64,000 nt of DNA, taken from positions 53,140,970 to 53,204,969 of the forward strand of contig OX393579.1 in assembly GCA_947652605.1 (NCBI GenBank), given 5' to 3'. Each line of letters starts with the position of its first letter. Within the stretch, counting starts at the first letter, position 1. A model generated the notes under the pieces. The model made no database searches. It was given only the letters and a program-made list of their open reading frames with translations, and was not told the DNA's origin. The stretch is from Elmis aenea. Taxonomy: Eukaryota > Arthropoda > Insecta > Coleoptera > Elmidae. A program made the position numbers and the translations under genes. Below are positions 27,434 to 42,597 of the stretch, piece after piece.

Positions 27434-30400
27434 AATAATTAAAATTGTTCAGAAATAGTTGCTCAAAGAACATATGTATTAACTAATGCACGGTATTTTT
27501 AGGAAATTATTAAAAATTAAAACCAGCTCATTGAAAGACATATGCAAAACAATTGTATTCCTGTAAAGAGGCGATGGATAAACTGTTCCTGTGATATACA
27601 AATCAATAATTAAAATTGTTTAGAAATAGTCGCTCAAGGAACATATGTATTAACTAAAGCACGGTATTTTTAGGAAATTATTAAAAATTAAAACCAGCTC
27701 ATTGAAAGACATATGCAAAACAATTGTATTCCTGTAAAGAGGCGATGGATAAACTGTTCCTGTGATATACAAATCAATAATTAAAATTGTTTAGAAATAG
27801 TCGCTCAAGGAACATATGTATTAACTAAAGCACGGTATTTTTAGGAAATTATTAAAAATTAAAACCAGCTCATTGAAAGACATATGCAAAACAATTGTAT
27901 TCCTGTAAAGAGGCGATGGATAAACTGTTCCTGTGATATACAAATCAATAATGAAAATTGTTTAGAAATAGTCGCTCAAGGAACATATGTATTAACTAAA
28001 GCACGGTATTTTTAGGAAATTATTAAAAATTAAAACCAGCTCATTGAAAGACATATGCAAAACCATTGTATTCATGTAAAGAGGCGATGGATAAACTGTT
28101 CCTGTGATATACAAATCAATAATTAAAATTGTTCAGAAATAGTCGCTCAAGGAACATATGTATTAACTAGTGCATGGTATTTTTAGGAAATTATTAAAAA
28201 TTAAAACCAGCTCATTGAAAGACATATGCAAAAAAATTGTATTCCTGTAAAGAGGCGATGGATAAACTGTTCCTGTGATATACAAATCAATAATTAAAAT
28301 TGTTTAGAAATAGTCGCTCAAGGAACATATGTATTAACTAAAGCACGGTATTTTTAGGAAATTATTAAAAATTAAAACCAGCTCATTGAAAGACATATGC
28401 AAAACAAATGTATTCATGTAAAGAGGCGATGGATAAACTGTTCCTGTCATATACAAATCAATAATTGAAATTGTTTCGAAATAGTCGCACAAGGAACATA
28501 TGTATTAACTAAAGCACGGTATTTTTAGGAAATTATTAAAAATTAAAACCAGCTTATTGAAAGACATATGCAAAACAATTGTATTCATGTAAAGAGGCGA
28601 TGGATAAACTGTTCCTGTGATATACAAATCAATAATTAAAATTGTTTAGAAATAGTCGCTCAAGGAACATATGTATTAACTAAAGCACGGTATTTTTAGG
28701 AAATTATTAAAAATTAAAACCAGCTCATTGAAAGACATATGCAAAACAATTGTATTCCTGTAAAGAGGCGATGAATAAACTGTTCCTGTGATATACAAAT
28801 CAATAATTAAAATTGTTTAGAAATAGTCGCTCAAGGAACATATGTATTAACTAAAGCACGGTATTTTTAGGAAATTATTAAAAATTAAAACCAGCTCATT
28901 GAAAGACATATGCAAAACAATTGTATTCCTGTAAAGAGGCGATGGATAAACTGTTCCTGTGATATACAAATCAATAATTAAAATTGTTTAGAAATAGTCG
29001 CTCAAGGAACATATGTATTAACTAAAGCACGGTATTTTTAGGAAATTATTAAAAATTAAAACCAGCTCATTGAAAGACATATGCAAAACAATTGTATTCC
29101 TGTAAAAAGGCGATGGATAAACTGTTCCTGTGATATACAAATCAATAATTAAAATTGTTTAGAAAGAGTCGCTCAAGGAACATATGTATTAACTAATGCA
29201 CGGTATTTTTAGGAAATTATTAAAAATTAAAACCAGCTTATTGAAAGACATATGCAAAAAAATTGTATTCCTGTAAAGAGGCGATGGATAAACTGTTCCT
29301 GTGATATACAAATCAATAATTAAAATTGTTTAGAAATAGTCGCACAAGGAACATATGTATTAACTAAAGCACGGTATTTTTAGGAAATTATTAAAAATTA
29401 ATACCAGCTCATTGAAAGACATATGCAAAACAATTGTATTCCTGTAAAGAGGCGATGGATAAACTGTTCCTGTGATATACAAATCAATAATTAAAATTGT
29501 TTAGAAATAGTCGCACAAGGAACATATGTATTAACTAAAGCACGGTATTTTTAGGAAATTATTAAAAATTAAAACCAGCTCATTGAAAGACATATGCAAA
29601 ACAATTGTATTCATGTAAAGAGGCGATGGATAAACTGTTCCTGTGATATACAAATCAATAATTAAAATTGTTTAGAAATAGTCGCTCAAGGAACATATGT
29701 ATTAACTAAAGCACGGTATTTTTAGGAAATTATTAAAAATTAAAACCAGCTCATTGAAAGACATATGCAAAACAATTGTATTCCTGTAAAGAGGCGATGG
29801 ATAAACTGTTCCTGTGATATACAAATCAATAATGAAAATTGTTTAGAAATAGTCGCTCAAGGAACATATGTATTAACTAAAGCACGGTATTTTTAGGAAA
29901 TTATTAAAAATTAAAACCAGCTCATTGAAAGACATATGCAAAACCATTGTATTCATGTAAAGAGGCGATGGATAAACTGTTCCAGTGATATACAAATCAA
30001 TAATTAAAACTGTTCAGAAATAGTCGCTCAAGGAACATATGTATTAACTAATGCATGGTATTTTTAGGAAATTATTAAAAATTAAAACCAGCTCATTGAA
30101 AGACATATGCAAAAAAATTGTATTCCTGTAAAGAGGCGATGGATAAACTGTTCCTGTGATATACAAATCAATAATTAAAATTGTTTAGAAATAGTCGCTC
30201 AAGGAACATATGTATTAACTAAAGCACGGTATTTTTAGGAAATTATTAAAAATTAAAACCAGCTCATTGAAAGACATATGCAAAACAATTGTATTCATGT
30301 AAAGAGGCGATGGATAAACTGTTCCTGTCATATACAAATCAATAATTGAAATTGTTTCGAAATAGTCGCACAAGGAACATATGTATTAACTAAAGCACGG

Positions 30401-31811
30401 TATTTTTAGGAAATTATTAAAAATTAAAACCAGCTTATTGAAAGACATATGCAAAACAATTGTATTCATGTAAAGAGGCGATGGATAAACTGTTCCTGTG
30501 ATATACAAATCAATAATTAAAATTGTTTAGAAATAGTCGCTCAAGGAACATATGTATTAACTAAAGCACGGTATTTTTAGGAAATTATTAAAAATTAAAA
30601 CCAGCTCATTGAAAGACATATGCAAAACAATTGTATTCCTGTAAAGAGGCGATGGATAAACTGTTCCTGTGATATACAAATCAATAATTAAAATTGTTTA
30701 GAAATAGTCGCTCAAGGAACATATGTATTAACTAAAGCACGGTATTTTTAGGAAATTATTAAAAATTAAAACCAGCTCATTGAAAGACATATGCAAAACA
30801 ATTGTATTCCTGTAAAAAGGCGATGGATAAACTGTTCCTGTGATATACAAATCAATAATTAAAATTGTTTAGAAAGAGTCGCTCAAATAACATATGTATT
30901 AACTAATGCACGGTATTTTTAGGAAATTATTAAAAATTAAAACCAGCTTATTGAAAGACATATGCAAAAAAATTGTATTCCTGTAAAGAGGCGATGGATA
31001 AACTGTTCCTGTGATATACAAATCAATAATTAAAATTGTTTAAAAATAGTCGCTCAAGGAACATATGTATTAACTAAAGCACGGTATTTTTAGGAAATTA
31101 TTAAAAATTAAAACCAGCTCATTGAAAGACATATGCAAAACAATTGTATTCATGTAAAGAGGCGATGGATAAACTGTTCCTGTGATATACAAATCAATAA
31201 TTGAAATTGTTTCGAAATAGTCGCACAAGGAACATATGTATTAACTAAAGCACGGTATTTTTAGGAAATTATTAAAAATTAATGCCAGCTCATTGAAAGA
31301 CATATGCAAAACAATTGTATTCATGTAAAGAGGCGATGGATAAACTGTTTCTGTGATATACAAATCAATAATTAAAATTGTTTAGAAATAGTCGCTCAAG
31401 GAACATATGTATTAACTAAAGCACGGTATTTTTAGGAAATTATTAAAAATTAAAACCAGCTCATTGAAAGACATATGCAAAACAATTGTATTCATGTAAA
31501 GAGGCGATGGATAAACTGTTCCTGTGATATACAAATCAATAATTAAAATTGTTTCGAAATAGTCGCTCAAGGAACATATGTATTAACTAAAGCACGGTAT
31601 TTTTAGGAAATTATTAAAAATTAAAACCAGCTCATTGAAAGACATATGCAAAACAATTGTATTCCTGTAAAGAGGCGATGGATAAACTGTTCCTGTGATA
31701 AACAAATCAATAATTAAAATTGTTTAGAAATAGTCGCTCAAGGAACATATGTATTAACTAAAGCACGGTATTTTTAGGAAATTATTAAAAATTAAAACCA
31801 GCTCATTGAAA

Positions 31812-31829
31812 GACATATGAAAACAATTG
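31812..31829 (+). repeat. 1-nt deletion variant of the monomer (second copy)
   Basis: Same 'gacatatgaaaac' lesion as at 18471, offset 13341. Confidence 0.92.
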
Positions 31830-33089
31830 TATTCATGTAAAGAGGCGATGGATAAACTGTTTCTGTGACATACAAATCAATAATTAAAATTGTTCAGAAA
31901 TAGTCGCTCAAGGAACATATGTATTAACTAAAGCACGGTATTTTTAGGAAATTATTAAAAATTAAAACCAGCTCATTGAAAGACATATGCAAAACAATTG
32001 TATTCATGTAAAGAGGCGATGGATAAACTGTTCCTGTGATATACAAATCAATAATTAAAATTGTTTCGAAATAGTCGCTCAAGGAACATATGTATTAACT
32101 AAAGCACGGTATTTTTAGGAAATTATTAAAAATTAAAACCAGCTCATTGAAAGACATATGCAAAACAATTTTATTCATGTAAAGAGGCGATGGATAAACT
32201 GTTCCTGTGATATACAAATCAATAATTAAAATTGTTTAGAAATAGTCGCTCAAGGAACATATGTATTAACTAAAGCACGGTATTTTTAGGAAATTATTAA
32301 AAATTAAAACCAGCTCATTGAAAGACATATGCAAAACAATTGTATTCATGTAAAGAGGCAATGGATAAACTGTTCCTGTCATATACAAATCAATAATTAA
32401 AATTGTTTAGAAATAGTCGTCCAAGGAACATATGTATTAACTAAAGCACGGTATTTTTAGGAAATTATTAAAAATTAAAACCAGCTCATTGAAAGACATA
32501 TGCAAAACAATTGTATTCATGTAAAGAGGCGATGGATAAACTGTTCCTGTGATATACAAATCAATAATTAAAATTGTTTCGAAATAGTCGCTCAAGGAAC
32601 ATATGTATTAACTAAAGCACGGTATTTTTAGGAAATTATTAAAAATTAAAACCAGCTCATTGAAAGACATATGCAAAACAATTGTATTCATGTAAAGAGG
32701 CGATAAATAAACTGTTCCTGTGATATACAAATCAATAATTAAAATTGTTTCGAAATAGTCGCTCAAGGAACATATGTATTAACTAAAGCACGGTATTTTT
32801 AGGAAATTATTAAAAATTAAAACCAGCTCATTGAAAGACATATGCAAAACAATTGTATTCATGTAAAGAGGCGATGGATATACTGTTCCTGTCATATACA
32901 AATCAATAATTAAAATTGTTTAGAAATAGTCGCTCAAGGAACATATGTATTAACTAAAGCACGGTATTTTTAGGAAATTATTAAAAATTAAAACCAGCTC
33001 ATTGAAAGACATATGCAAAACAATTGTATTCATGTAAAGAGGCGATGGATAAACTGTTCCTGTGATATACAAATCAATAATTAAAATTG

Positions 33090-34380
33090 TTTCGAAATAG
33101 TCGCTCAAGGAACATATGTATTAACTAAAGCACGGTATTTTTAGGAAATTATTAAAAATTAAAACCAGCTCATTGAAAGACATATGCAAAACAATTGTAT
33201 TCCTGTAAAGAGGCGATGGATAAACTGTTCCTGTGATATACAAATCAATAATTAAAATTGTTTAGAAATAGTCGCTCAAGGAACATTTGTATTAACTAAA
33301 GCACGGTATTTTTAGGAAATTATTAAAAATTAAAACCAGCTCATTGAAAGACATATGCAAAACCATTGTATTCATGTAAAGAGGCGATGGATAAACTGTT
33401 CCTGTGATATACAAATCAATAATTAAAATTGTTCAGAAATAGTCGCACAAGGAACATATGTATTAACTAAAGCACGGTATTTTTAGGAAATTATTAAAAA
33501 TTAATACCAGCTCATTGAAAAACATATGCAAAACAATTGTATTCCTGTAAAGAGGCGATGGATAAACTGTTCCTGTGATATACAAATCAATAATTAAAAT
33601 TGTTTAGAAATAGTCGCTCAAGGAACATATGTATTAACTAAAGCACGGTATTTTTGGGAAATTATTAAAAATTAAAACCAGCTCATTGAAAGACATATGC
33701 AAAACAATTGTATTCCTGTAAAGAGGCGATGGATAAACTGTTCCTGTGATATACAAATCAATAATTGAAATTGTTTAGAAATAGTCGCTCAAGGAACATA
33801 TGTATTAACTAAAGCACGGTATTTTTAGGAAATTATTAAAAATTAATGCCAGCTCATTGAAAGACATATGCAAAACAATTGTATTCATGTAAAGAGGCCA
33901 TGGATAAACTGTTCCTGTGATATACAAATCAATAATTAAAATTGTTTAGAAATAGTCGCTCAAGGAACATATGTATTAACTAAAGCACGGTATTTTTAGG
34001 AAATTATTAAAAATTAAAACCAGCTCATTGAAAGACATATGCAAAACCATTGTATTCATGTAAAGAGGCGATGGATAAACTGTTCCTGTGATATACAAAT
34101 CAATAATTAAAATTGTTCAGAAATAGTCGCTCAAGGAACATATGTATTAACTAATGCACGGTATTTTTAGGAAATTATTAAAAATTAAAACCAGCTCATT
34201 GAAAGACATATGCAAAAAAATTGTATTCCTGTAAAGAGGCGATGGATAAACTGTTCCTGTGATATACAAATCAATAATTAAAATTGTTTAGAAACAGTCG
34301 CTCAAGGAACATATGTATTAACTAAAGCACGGTATTTTTAGGAAATTATTAAAAATTAAAACCAGCTCATTGAAAGACCT
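33090..34380 (+). repeat. Mosaic satellite monomers resembling the 2052-bp unit
   Basis: Monomers here repeat markers of the 12-mer at 19.8-23.9 kb: 'acatttgt' at 33283 (offset 13170 from 20113), 'tttttggg' at 33651, 'aatgcc' near 33845 and 'gaaagacct' near 34373. Several intervening monomers are missing, so this looks like an internally deleted relative of that unit. There is no coding content. Confidence 0.75.
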
Positions 34381-35919
34381 ATGCAAAACAATTGTATTCA
34401 TGTAAAGAGGCGATGGATAAACTGTTCCTGTCATATACAAATCAATAATTGAAATTGTTTCGAAATAGTCGCACAAGGAACATATGTATTAACTAAAGCA
34501 CGGTATTTTTAGGAAATTATTAAAAATTAATGCCAGCTCATTGAAAAAAATATGCAAAACCATTGTATTCATGTAAAAAGGCCATGGATAAACTGTTCCT
34601 GTGATATACAAATCAATAATTAAAATTGTTTAGAAATAGTCGCTCAAGGAACATATGTATTAACTAAAGCACGGTATTTTTAGGAAATTATTAAAAATTA
34701 AAACCAGCTCATTGAAAGACATATGCAAAACAATTGTATTCATGTAAAGAGGCGATGGATAAACTGTTCCTGTGATATACAAATCAATAATTAAAATCGT
34801 TTAGAAATAGTCGCCCAAGGAACATATGTATTAACTAAAGCACGGTATTTTTAGGAAATTATTAAAAATTAAAACCAGCTCATTGAAAGACATATGCAAA
34901 ACAATTGTATTCATGTAAAGAGGCGATGGATAAACTGTTCCTGTGATATACAAATCAATAATTAAAATTGTTCAGAAATAGTCGCTCAAGGAACATATGT
35001 ATTAACTAATGCACGGTATTTTTAGGAAATTATTAAAAATTAAAACCAGCTCATTGAAAGACATATGCAAAACAAATGTATTCCTGTAAAGAGGCGATGG
35101 ATAAACTGTTCCTGTGATATACAAATCAATAATTAAAATTGTTTAGAAATAGTCGCTCAAGGAACATATGTATTAACTAAAGCACGGTATTTTTAGGAAA
35201 TTATTAAAAATTAAAACCAGCTCATTGAAAGACATATGCAAAACAATTGTATTCATGTAAAGAGGCGATGGATAAACTGTTCCTGTCATATACAAATCAA
35301 TAATTGAAATTGTTTCGAAATAGTCGCACAAGGAACATATGTATTAACTAAAGCACGGTGTTTTTAGGAAATTATTAAAAATTAATACCAGCTCATTGAA
35401 AGACATATGCAAAACAATTGTATTCATGTAAAGAGGCGATGGATAAACTGTTTCTGTGATATACAAATCAATAATTAAAATTGTTTAGAAATAGTCGCTC
35501 AAGGAACATATGTATTAACTAAAGCACGGTATTTTTAGGTAATTATTAAAAAATAAAACCAGCTCATTGAAAGACATTTGCAAAACAATTGTATTCATGT
35601 AAAGAAGCGATGGATAAACTGTTCCTGTCATATACAAATCAATAATTAAAATTGTTTCAAAATAGTCGCACAAGGAACATATGTATTAACTAAAGCACGG
35701 TATTTTTAGGAAATTATTAAAAATTAAAACCAGCTCATTGAAAGACATATGCAAAACAATTTTATTCATGTAAAAAGGCGATGGATAAACTGTTCCTGTC
35801 ATATACAAATTAATAATTCAAATTGTTTCGAAATAGTCGCACAAGGAACATATGTATTAACTAAAGCACGGTATTTTTAGGAAATTAGTAAAAATTAAAA
35901 CCAGCTCTTTGAAAGACAT
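34381..35919 (+). repeat. 1539-bp (9-monomer) tandem unit, copy 1
   Basis: Nine monomers repeated directly at an offset of 1539 bp. Markers are 'gcccaagg' at 34813 and 36352, 'aaataaaacc' at 35551 and 37090, and 'gaaattagta' at 35881 and 37420. This copy carries private changes ('gaaaaaaatatgc' near 34546, 'aggtaatt' near 35538, 'gacatttgc' near 35575), so the duplication is not perfectly fresh. Confidence 0.88.
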
Positions 35920-37458
35920 ATGCAAAACAATTGTATTCATGTAAAGAGGCGATGGATAAACTGTTCCTGTCATATACAAATCAATAATTGAAATTGTTTC
36001 GAAATAGTCGCACAAGGAACATATGTATTAACTAAAGCACGGTATTTTTAGGAAATTATTAAAAATTAATGCCAGCTCATTGAAAGACATATGCAAAACA
36101 ATTGTATTCATGTAAAGAGGCCATGGATAAACTGTTCCTGTGATATACAAATCAATAATTAAAATTGTTTAGAAATAGTCGCTCAAGGAACATATGTATT
36201 AACTAAAGCACGGTATTTTTAGGAAATTATTAAAAATTAAAACCAGCTCATTGAAAGACATATGCAAAACAATTGTATTCATGTAAAGAGGCGATGGATA
36301 AACTGTTCCTGTGATATACAAATCAATAATTAAAATCGTTTAGAAATAGTCGCCCAAGGAACATATGTATTAACTAAAGCACGGTATTTTTAGGAAATTA
36401 TTAAAAATTAAAACCAGCTCATTGAAAGACATATGCAAAACAATTGTATTCATGTAAAGAGGCGATGGATAAACTGTTCCTGTGATATACAAATCAATAA
36501 TTAAAATTGTTCAGAAATAGTCGCTCAAGGAACATATGTATTAACTAATGCACGGTATTTTTAGGAAATTATTAAAAATTAAAACCAGCTCATTGAAAGA
36601 CATATGCAAAACAAATGTATTCCTGTAAAGAGGCGATGGATAAACTGTTCCTGTGATATACAAATCAATAATTAAAATTGTTTAGAAATAGTCGCTCAAG
36701 GAACATATGTATTAACTAAAGCACGGTATTTTTAGGAAATTATTAAAAATTAAAACCAGCTCATTGAAAGACATATGCAAAACAATTGTATTCATGTAAA
36801 GAGGCGATGGATAAACTGTTCCTGTCATATACAAATCAATAATTGAAATTGTTTCGAAATAGTCGCACAAGGAACATATGTATTAACTAAAGCACGGTGT
36901 TTTTAGGAAATTATTAAAAATTAATACCAGCTCATTGAAAGACATATGCAAAACAATTGTATTCATGTAAAGAGGCGATGGATAAACTGTTTCTGTGATA
37001 TACAAATCAATAATTAAAATTGTTTAGAAATAGTCGCTCAAGAAACATATGTATTAACTAAAGCACGGTATTTTTAGGAAATTATTAAAAAATAAAACCA
37101 GCTCATTGAAAGACATATGCAAAACAATTGTATTCATGTAAAGAAGCGATGGATAAACTGTTCCTGTCATATACAAATCAATAATTGAAATTGTTTCAAA
37201 ATAGTCGCACAAGGAACATATGTATTAACTAAAGCACGGTATTTTTAGGAAATTATTAAAAATTAAAACCAGCTCATTGAAAGACATATGCAAAACAATT
37301 TTATTCATGTAAAAAGGCGATGGATAAACTGTTCCTGTCATATACAAATCAATAATTCAAATTGTTTCGAAATAGTCGCACAAGGAACATATGTATTAAC
37401 TAAAGCACGGTATTTTTAGGAAATTAGTAAAAATTAAAACCAGCTCTTTGAAAGACAT
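35920..37458 (+). repeat. 1539-bp (9-monomer) tandem unit, copy 2
   Basis: Second 9-monomer unit. It lacks the private changes of copy 1 and has its own 'ctcaagaaac' near 37038. It ends in the 'gctctttgaaag' variant, after which the array leaves this register. Confidence 0.88.
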
Positions 37459-38143
37459 ATGCATAACAATTGTATTCATGTAAAGAGGCGATGGATAAAC
37501 TGTTTCTGTGATATACAAATCAATAATTAAAATTGTTCAGAAATAGTCGCTCAAGGAACATATGTATTAACTAAAGCACGGTATTTTTAGGAAATTATTA
37601 AAAATTAAAACCAGCTCATTGAAAGACATATGCAAAACAATTGTATTCATGTAAAGAGGCGATGGATAAACTGTTCCTGTGTTATACAAATCAATAATTA
37701 AAATTGTTTCGAAATAGTCGCACAAGGAACATATGTATTAACTAAAGCACGGTATTTTTAGGAAATTATTAAAAATTAAAACCAGCTTATTGAAAGACAT
37801 ATGCAAAACAATTTTATTCATGTAAAGAGGCGATGGATAAACTGTTCCTGTCATATACAAATCAATAATTGAAATTGTTTCAAAATAGTCGCACAAGGAA
37901 CATATGTATTAACTAAAGCACGGTATTTTTAGGAAATTATTAAAAATTAAAACCAGCTCATTGAAAGACATATGCAAAACAATTTTATTCATGTAAAAAG
38001 GCGATGGATAAACTGTTCCTGTCATATACAAATCAATAATTCAAATTGTTTCGAAATAGTCGCACAAGGAACATATGTATTAACTAAAGCACGGTATTTT
38101 TAGGAAATTAGTAAAAATTAAAACCAGCTCATTGAAAGACATA
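37459..38143 (+). repeat. Satellite monomers between two tandem duplications
   Basis: Four 171-bp monomers of mixed type, including 'tgcataac' at 37459, 'gttatac' near 37680 and two 'gtcgcac' units. I see no other structure and nothing coding here. Confidence 0.85.
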
Positions 38144-40370
38144 TGCAAAACAATTGTATTCCTGTAAAGAGGCGATGGATAAACTGTTTCTGTGATATAC
38201 AAATCAATAATTAAAATTGTTCAGAAATAGTCGCTCAAGGAACATAATTATGTATTAACTAAAGCACGGTATTTTTAGGAAATTATTAAAAATTAAAACC
38301 AGCTCATTGAAAGACATATGCAAAACAATTGTATTCCTGTAAAGAGGCGATGGATAAACTGTTTCTGTGACATACAAATCAATAATTAAAATTGTTCAGA
38401 AATAGTCGCTCAAGGAACATATGTATTAACTAATGCACGGTATTTTTAGGAAATTATTAAAAATTAAAACCAGCTCATTGAAAGACATATGCAAAACAAT
38501 TGTATTCATGTAAAGAGGCGATGGATAAACTGTTCCTGTGATATACAAATCAATAATTAAAATTGTTTCGAAATAGTCGCTCAAGGAACATATGTATTAA
38601 CTAAAGCACGGTATTTTTAGGAAATTATTAAAAATTAAAACCAGCTCATTGAAAGACATATGCAAAACAATTTTATTCATGTAAAGAGGCGATGGATAAA
38701 CTGTTCCTGTGATATACAAATCAATAATTAAAATTGTTTCGAAATAGTCGCTCAAGGAACATATGTATTAACTAAAGCACGGTATTTTTAGGAAATTAGT
38801 AAAAATTAAAACCAGCTCATTGAAAGACATATGCAAAACAATTGTATTTATGTAAAGAGGCGATGGATAAACTGTTCCTGTGATATACAAATCAATAATT
38901 AAAATTTTTTAGAAATAGTCGCTCAAGGAACATATGTATTAACTAAAGCACGGTATTTTTAGGAAATTATTAAAAATTAAAACCAGCTCATTGAAAGACA
39001 TATGCAAAACAATTGTATTCATGTAAAGAAGCGATGGATAAACTGTTCCTGTGATATACAAATCAATAATTAAAATTGTTTAGAAATAGTCGCTCAAGGA
39101 ACATATGTATTAACTAAAGCACGGTATTTTTAGGAAATTATTAAAAATTAAAACCAGCTCATTGAAAGACATATGCAAAACAATTGTATTCATGTAAAAA
39201 GGCGATGGATAAACTGTTCCTGTGATATACAAATCAATAATTAAAATTGTTTAGAAATAGTCGCACAAGGAACATATGTATTAACTAAAGCACGGTATTT
39301 TTAGGAAATTATTAAAAATTAATACCAGCTCATTGAAAGACATATGCAAAACAATTGTATTCATGTAAAGAGGCGATGGATAAACTGTTCCTGTCATATA
39401 GAAATCAATAATTGAAATTGTTTCGAAATAGTCGCACAAGGAACATATGTATTAACTAAAGCACGGTATTTTTAGGAAATTATTAAAAATTAAAACCAGC
39501 TCATTGAAAGACATATGCAAAAAAATTGTATTCATGTAAAGAGGCGATGGATAAACTGTTCCTGTGATATACAAATTAATAATTAAAATTGTTCAGAAAT
39601 AGTCGCTCAAGGAACATATGTATTAACTAAAGCACGGTATTTTTAGGAAATTATTAAAAATTAAAACCAGCTCATTGAAAGACATATGCAAAACAATTGT
39701 ATTCATGTAAAGAGGCGATGGATAAACTGTTCCTGTGATATACAAATCAATAATTAAAATTGTTTAGAAATAGTCGCTCAAGGAACATATGTATTAACTA
39801 AAGCACGGTATTTTTAGGAAATTATTAAAAATTAAAACCAGCTCATTGAAAGACATATGCAAAACAATTGTATTCCTGTAAAGAGGCGATGGATAAACTG
39901 TTCCTGTGATATACAAATCAATAATTAAAATTGTTTAGAAATAGTCGCTCAAGGAACATTTGTATTAACTAAAGCACGGTATTTTTAGGAAATTATTAAA
40001 AATTAAAACCAGCTCATTGAAAGACATATGCAAAACAATTGTATTCATGTAAAGAGGCGATGGATAAACTGTTCCTGTGATATACAAATCAATAATTAAA
40101 ATTGTTTCGAAATAGTCGCACAAGGAACATATGTATTAACTAAAGCACGGTATTTTTAGGAAATTATTAAAAATTAATACCAGCTCATTGAAAGACATAT
40201 GCAAAACAATTGTATTCATGTAAAGAGGCGATTGATAAACTGTTCCTGTGATATGCAAATCAATAATTGAAATTGTTTCGAAATAGTAGCACAAGGAACA
40301 TATGTATTAACTAAAGCACGGTATTTTTAGGAAATTATTAAAAATTAAAACCAGCTCATTGAAAGACATA
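38144..40370 (+). repeat. 2227-bp (13-monomer) tandem unit, copy 1
   Basis: Thirteen monomers plus 4 nt (13 x 171 + 4 = 2227). The extra 4 nt are in 'acataattatg' at 38243, against the normal 'acatatg'. The same variant recurs at 40470, and 'gcgattgat' at 40228 recurs at 42455. Monomer starts at 38144, 40371 and 42598 confirm the period. The unit includes 'tttctgtgacatac' monomers that correspond to an unoccupied version of the retrotransposon insertion site at 51.7 kb. Confidence 0.9.
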
Positions 40371-42597
40371 TGCAAAACAATTGTATTCCTGTAAAGAGGC
40401 GATGGATAAACTGTTTCTGTGATATACAAATCAATAATTAAAATTGTTCAGAAATAGTCGCTCAAGGAACATAATTATGTATTAACTAAAGCACGGTATT
40501 TTTAGGAAATTATTAAAAATTAAAACCAGCTCATTGAAAGACATATGCAAAACAATTGTATTCCTGTAAAGAGGCGATGGATAAACTGTTTCTGTGACAT
40601 ACAAATCAATAATTAAAATTGTTCAGAAATAGTCGCTCAAGGAACATATGTATTAACTAATGCACGGTATTTTTAGGAAATTATTAAAAATTAAAACCAG
40701 CTCATTGAAAGACATATGCAAAACAATTGTATTCATGTAAAGAGGCGATGGATAAACTGTTCCTGTGATATACAAATCAATAATTAAAATTGTTTCGAAA
40801 TAGTCGCTCAAGGAACATATGTATTAACTAAAGCACGGTATTTTTAGGAAATTATTAAAAATTAAAACCAGCTCATTGAAAGACATATGCAAAACAATTT
40901 TATTCATGTAAAGAGGCGATGGATAAACTGTTCCTGTGATATACAAATCAATAATTAAAATTGTTTCGAAATAGTCGCTCAAGGAACATATGTATTAACT
41001 AAAGCACGGTATTTTTAGGAAATTAGTAAAAATTAAAACCAGCTCATTGAAAGACATATGCAAAACAATTGTATTTATGTAAAGAGGCGATGGATAAACT
41101 GTTCCTGTGATATACAAATCAATAATTAAAATTTTTTAGAAATAGTCGCTCAAGGAACATATGTATTAACTAAAGCACGGTATTTTTAGGAAATTATTAA
41201 AAATTAAAACCAGCTCATTGAAAGACATATGCAAAACAATTGTATTCATGTAAAGAAGCGATGGATAAACTGTTCCTGTGATATACAAATCAATAATTAA
41301 AATTGTTTAGAAATAGTCGCTCAAGGAACATATGTATTAACTAAAGCACGGTATTTTTAGGAAATTATTAAAAATTAAAACCAGCTCATTGAAAGACATA
41401 TGCAAAACAATTGTATTCATGTAAAAAGGCGATGGATAAACTGTTCCTGTGATATACAAATCAATAATTAAAATTGTTTAGAAATAGTCGCACAAGGAAC
41501 ATATGTATTAACTAAAGCACGGTATTTTTAGGAAATTATTAAAAATTAATACCAGCTCATTGAAAGACATATGCAAAACAATTGTATTCATGTAAAGAGG
41601 CGATGGATAAACTGTTCCTGTCATATAGAAATCAATAATTGAAATTGTTTCGAAATAGTCGCACAAGGAACATATGTATTAACTAAAGCACGGTATTTTT
41701 AGGAAATTATTAAAAATTAAAACCAGCTCATTGAAAGACATATGCAAAAAAATTGTATTCATGTAAAGAGGCGATGGATAAACTGTTCCTGTGATATACA
41801 AATCAATAATTAAAATTGTTCAGAAATAGTCGCTCAAGGAACATATGTATTAACTAAAGCACGGTATTTTTAGGAAATTATTAAAAATTAAAACCAGCTC
41901 ATTGAAAGACATATGCAAAACAATTGTATTCATGTAAAGAGGCGATGGATAAACTGTTCCTGTGATATACAAATCAATAATTAAAATTGTTTAGAAATAG
42001 TCGCTCAAGGAACATATGTATTAACTAAAGCACGGTATTTTTAGGAAATTATTAAAAATTAAAACCAGCTCATTGAAAGACATATGCAAAACAATTGTAT
42101 TCCTGTAAAGAGGCGATGGATAAACTGTTCCTGTGATATACAAATCAATAATTAAAATTGTTTAGAAATAGTCGCTCAAGGAACATTTGTATTAACTAAA
42201 GCACGGTATTTTTAGGAAATTATTAAAAATTAAAACCAGCTCATTGAAAGACATATGCAAAACAATTGTATTCATGTAAAGAGGCGATGGATAAACTGTT
42301 CCTGTGATATACAAATCAATAATTAAAATTGTTTCGAAATAGTCGCACAAGGAACATATGTATTAACTAAAGCACGGTATTTTTAGGAAATTATTAAAAA
42401 TTAATACCAGCTCATTGAAAGACATATGCAAAACAATTGTATTCATGTAAAGAGGCGATTGATAAACTGTTCCTGTGATATGCAAATCAATAATTGAAAT
42501 TGTTTCGAAATAGTAGCACAAGGAACATATGTATTAACTAAAGCACGGTATTTTTAGGAAATTATTAAAAATTAAAACCAGCTCATTGAAAGACATA
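40371..42597 (+). repeat. 2227-bp (13-monomer) tandem unit, copy 2
   Basis: Second copy, with all markers displaced by 2227 bp, including the +4 'aatt' variant at about 40470 and the rare 'aaattttttag' near 41130. I noted only isolated single-base differences ('acaaattaat' near 39572 against 'acaaatcaat' near 41799). Confidence 0.9.

Larger units (their letters stand above)
23770..33090 (+). repeat. Large duplicated block, second copy
   Basis: Counterpart of about 10.1-19.8 kb. It keeps the order of rare monomer variants but is two monomers shorter overall. Private changes have accumulated, such as 'gataaaaaaatc' at 26221, 'taaaacacgg' near 26115 and 'ctcaaataac' near 30884. These show that this copy is not a simple assembly echo of the first. 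Similarity in register ends near 33.09 kb, where a 'tttcg' monomer replaces the expected 'ttcag' monomer. Confidence 0.8.
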
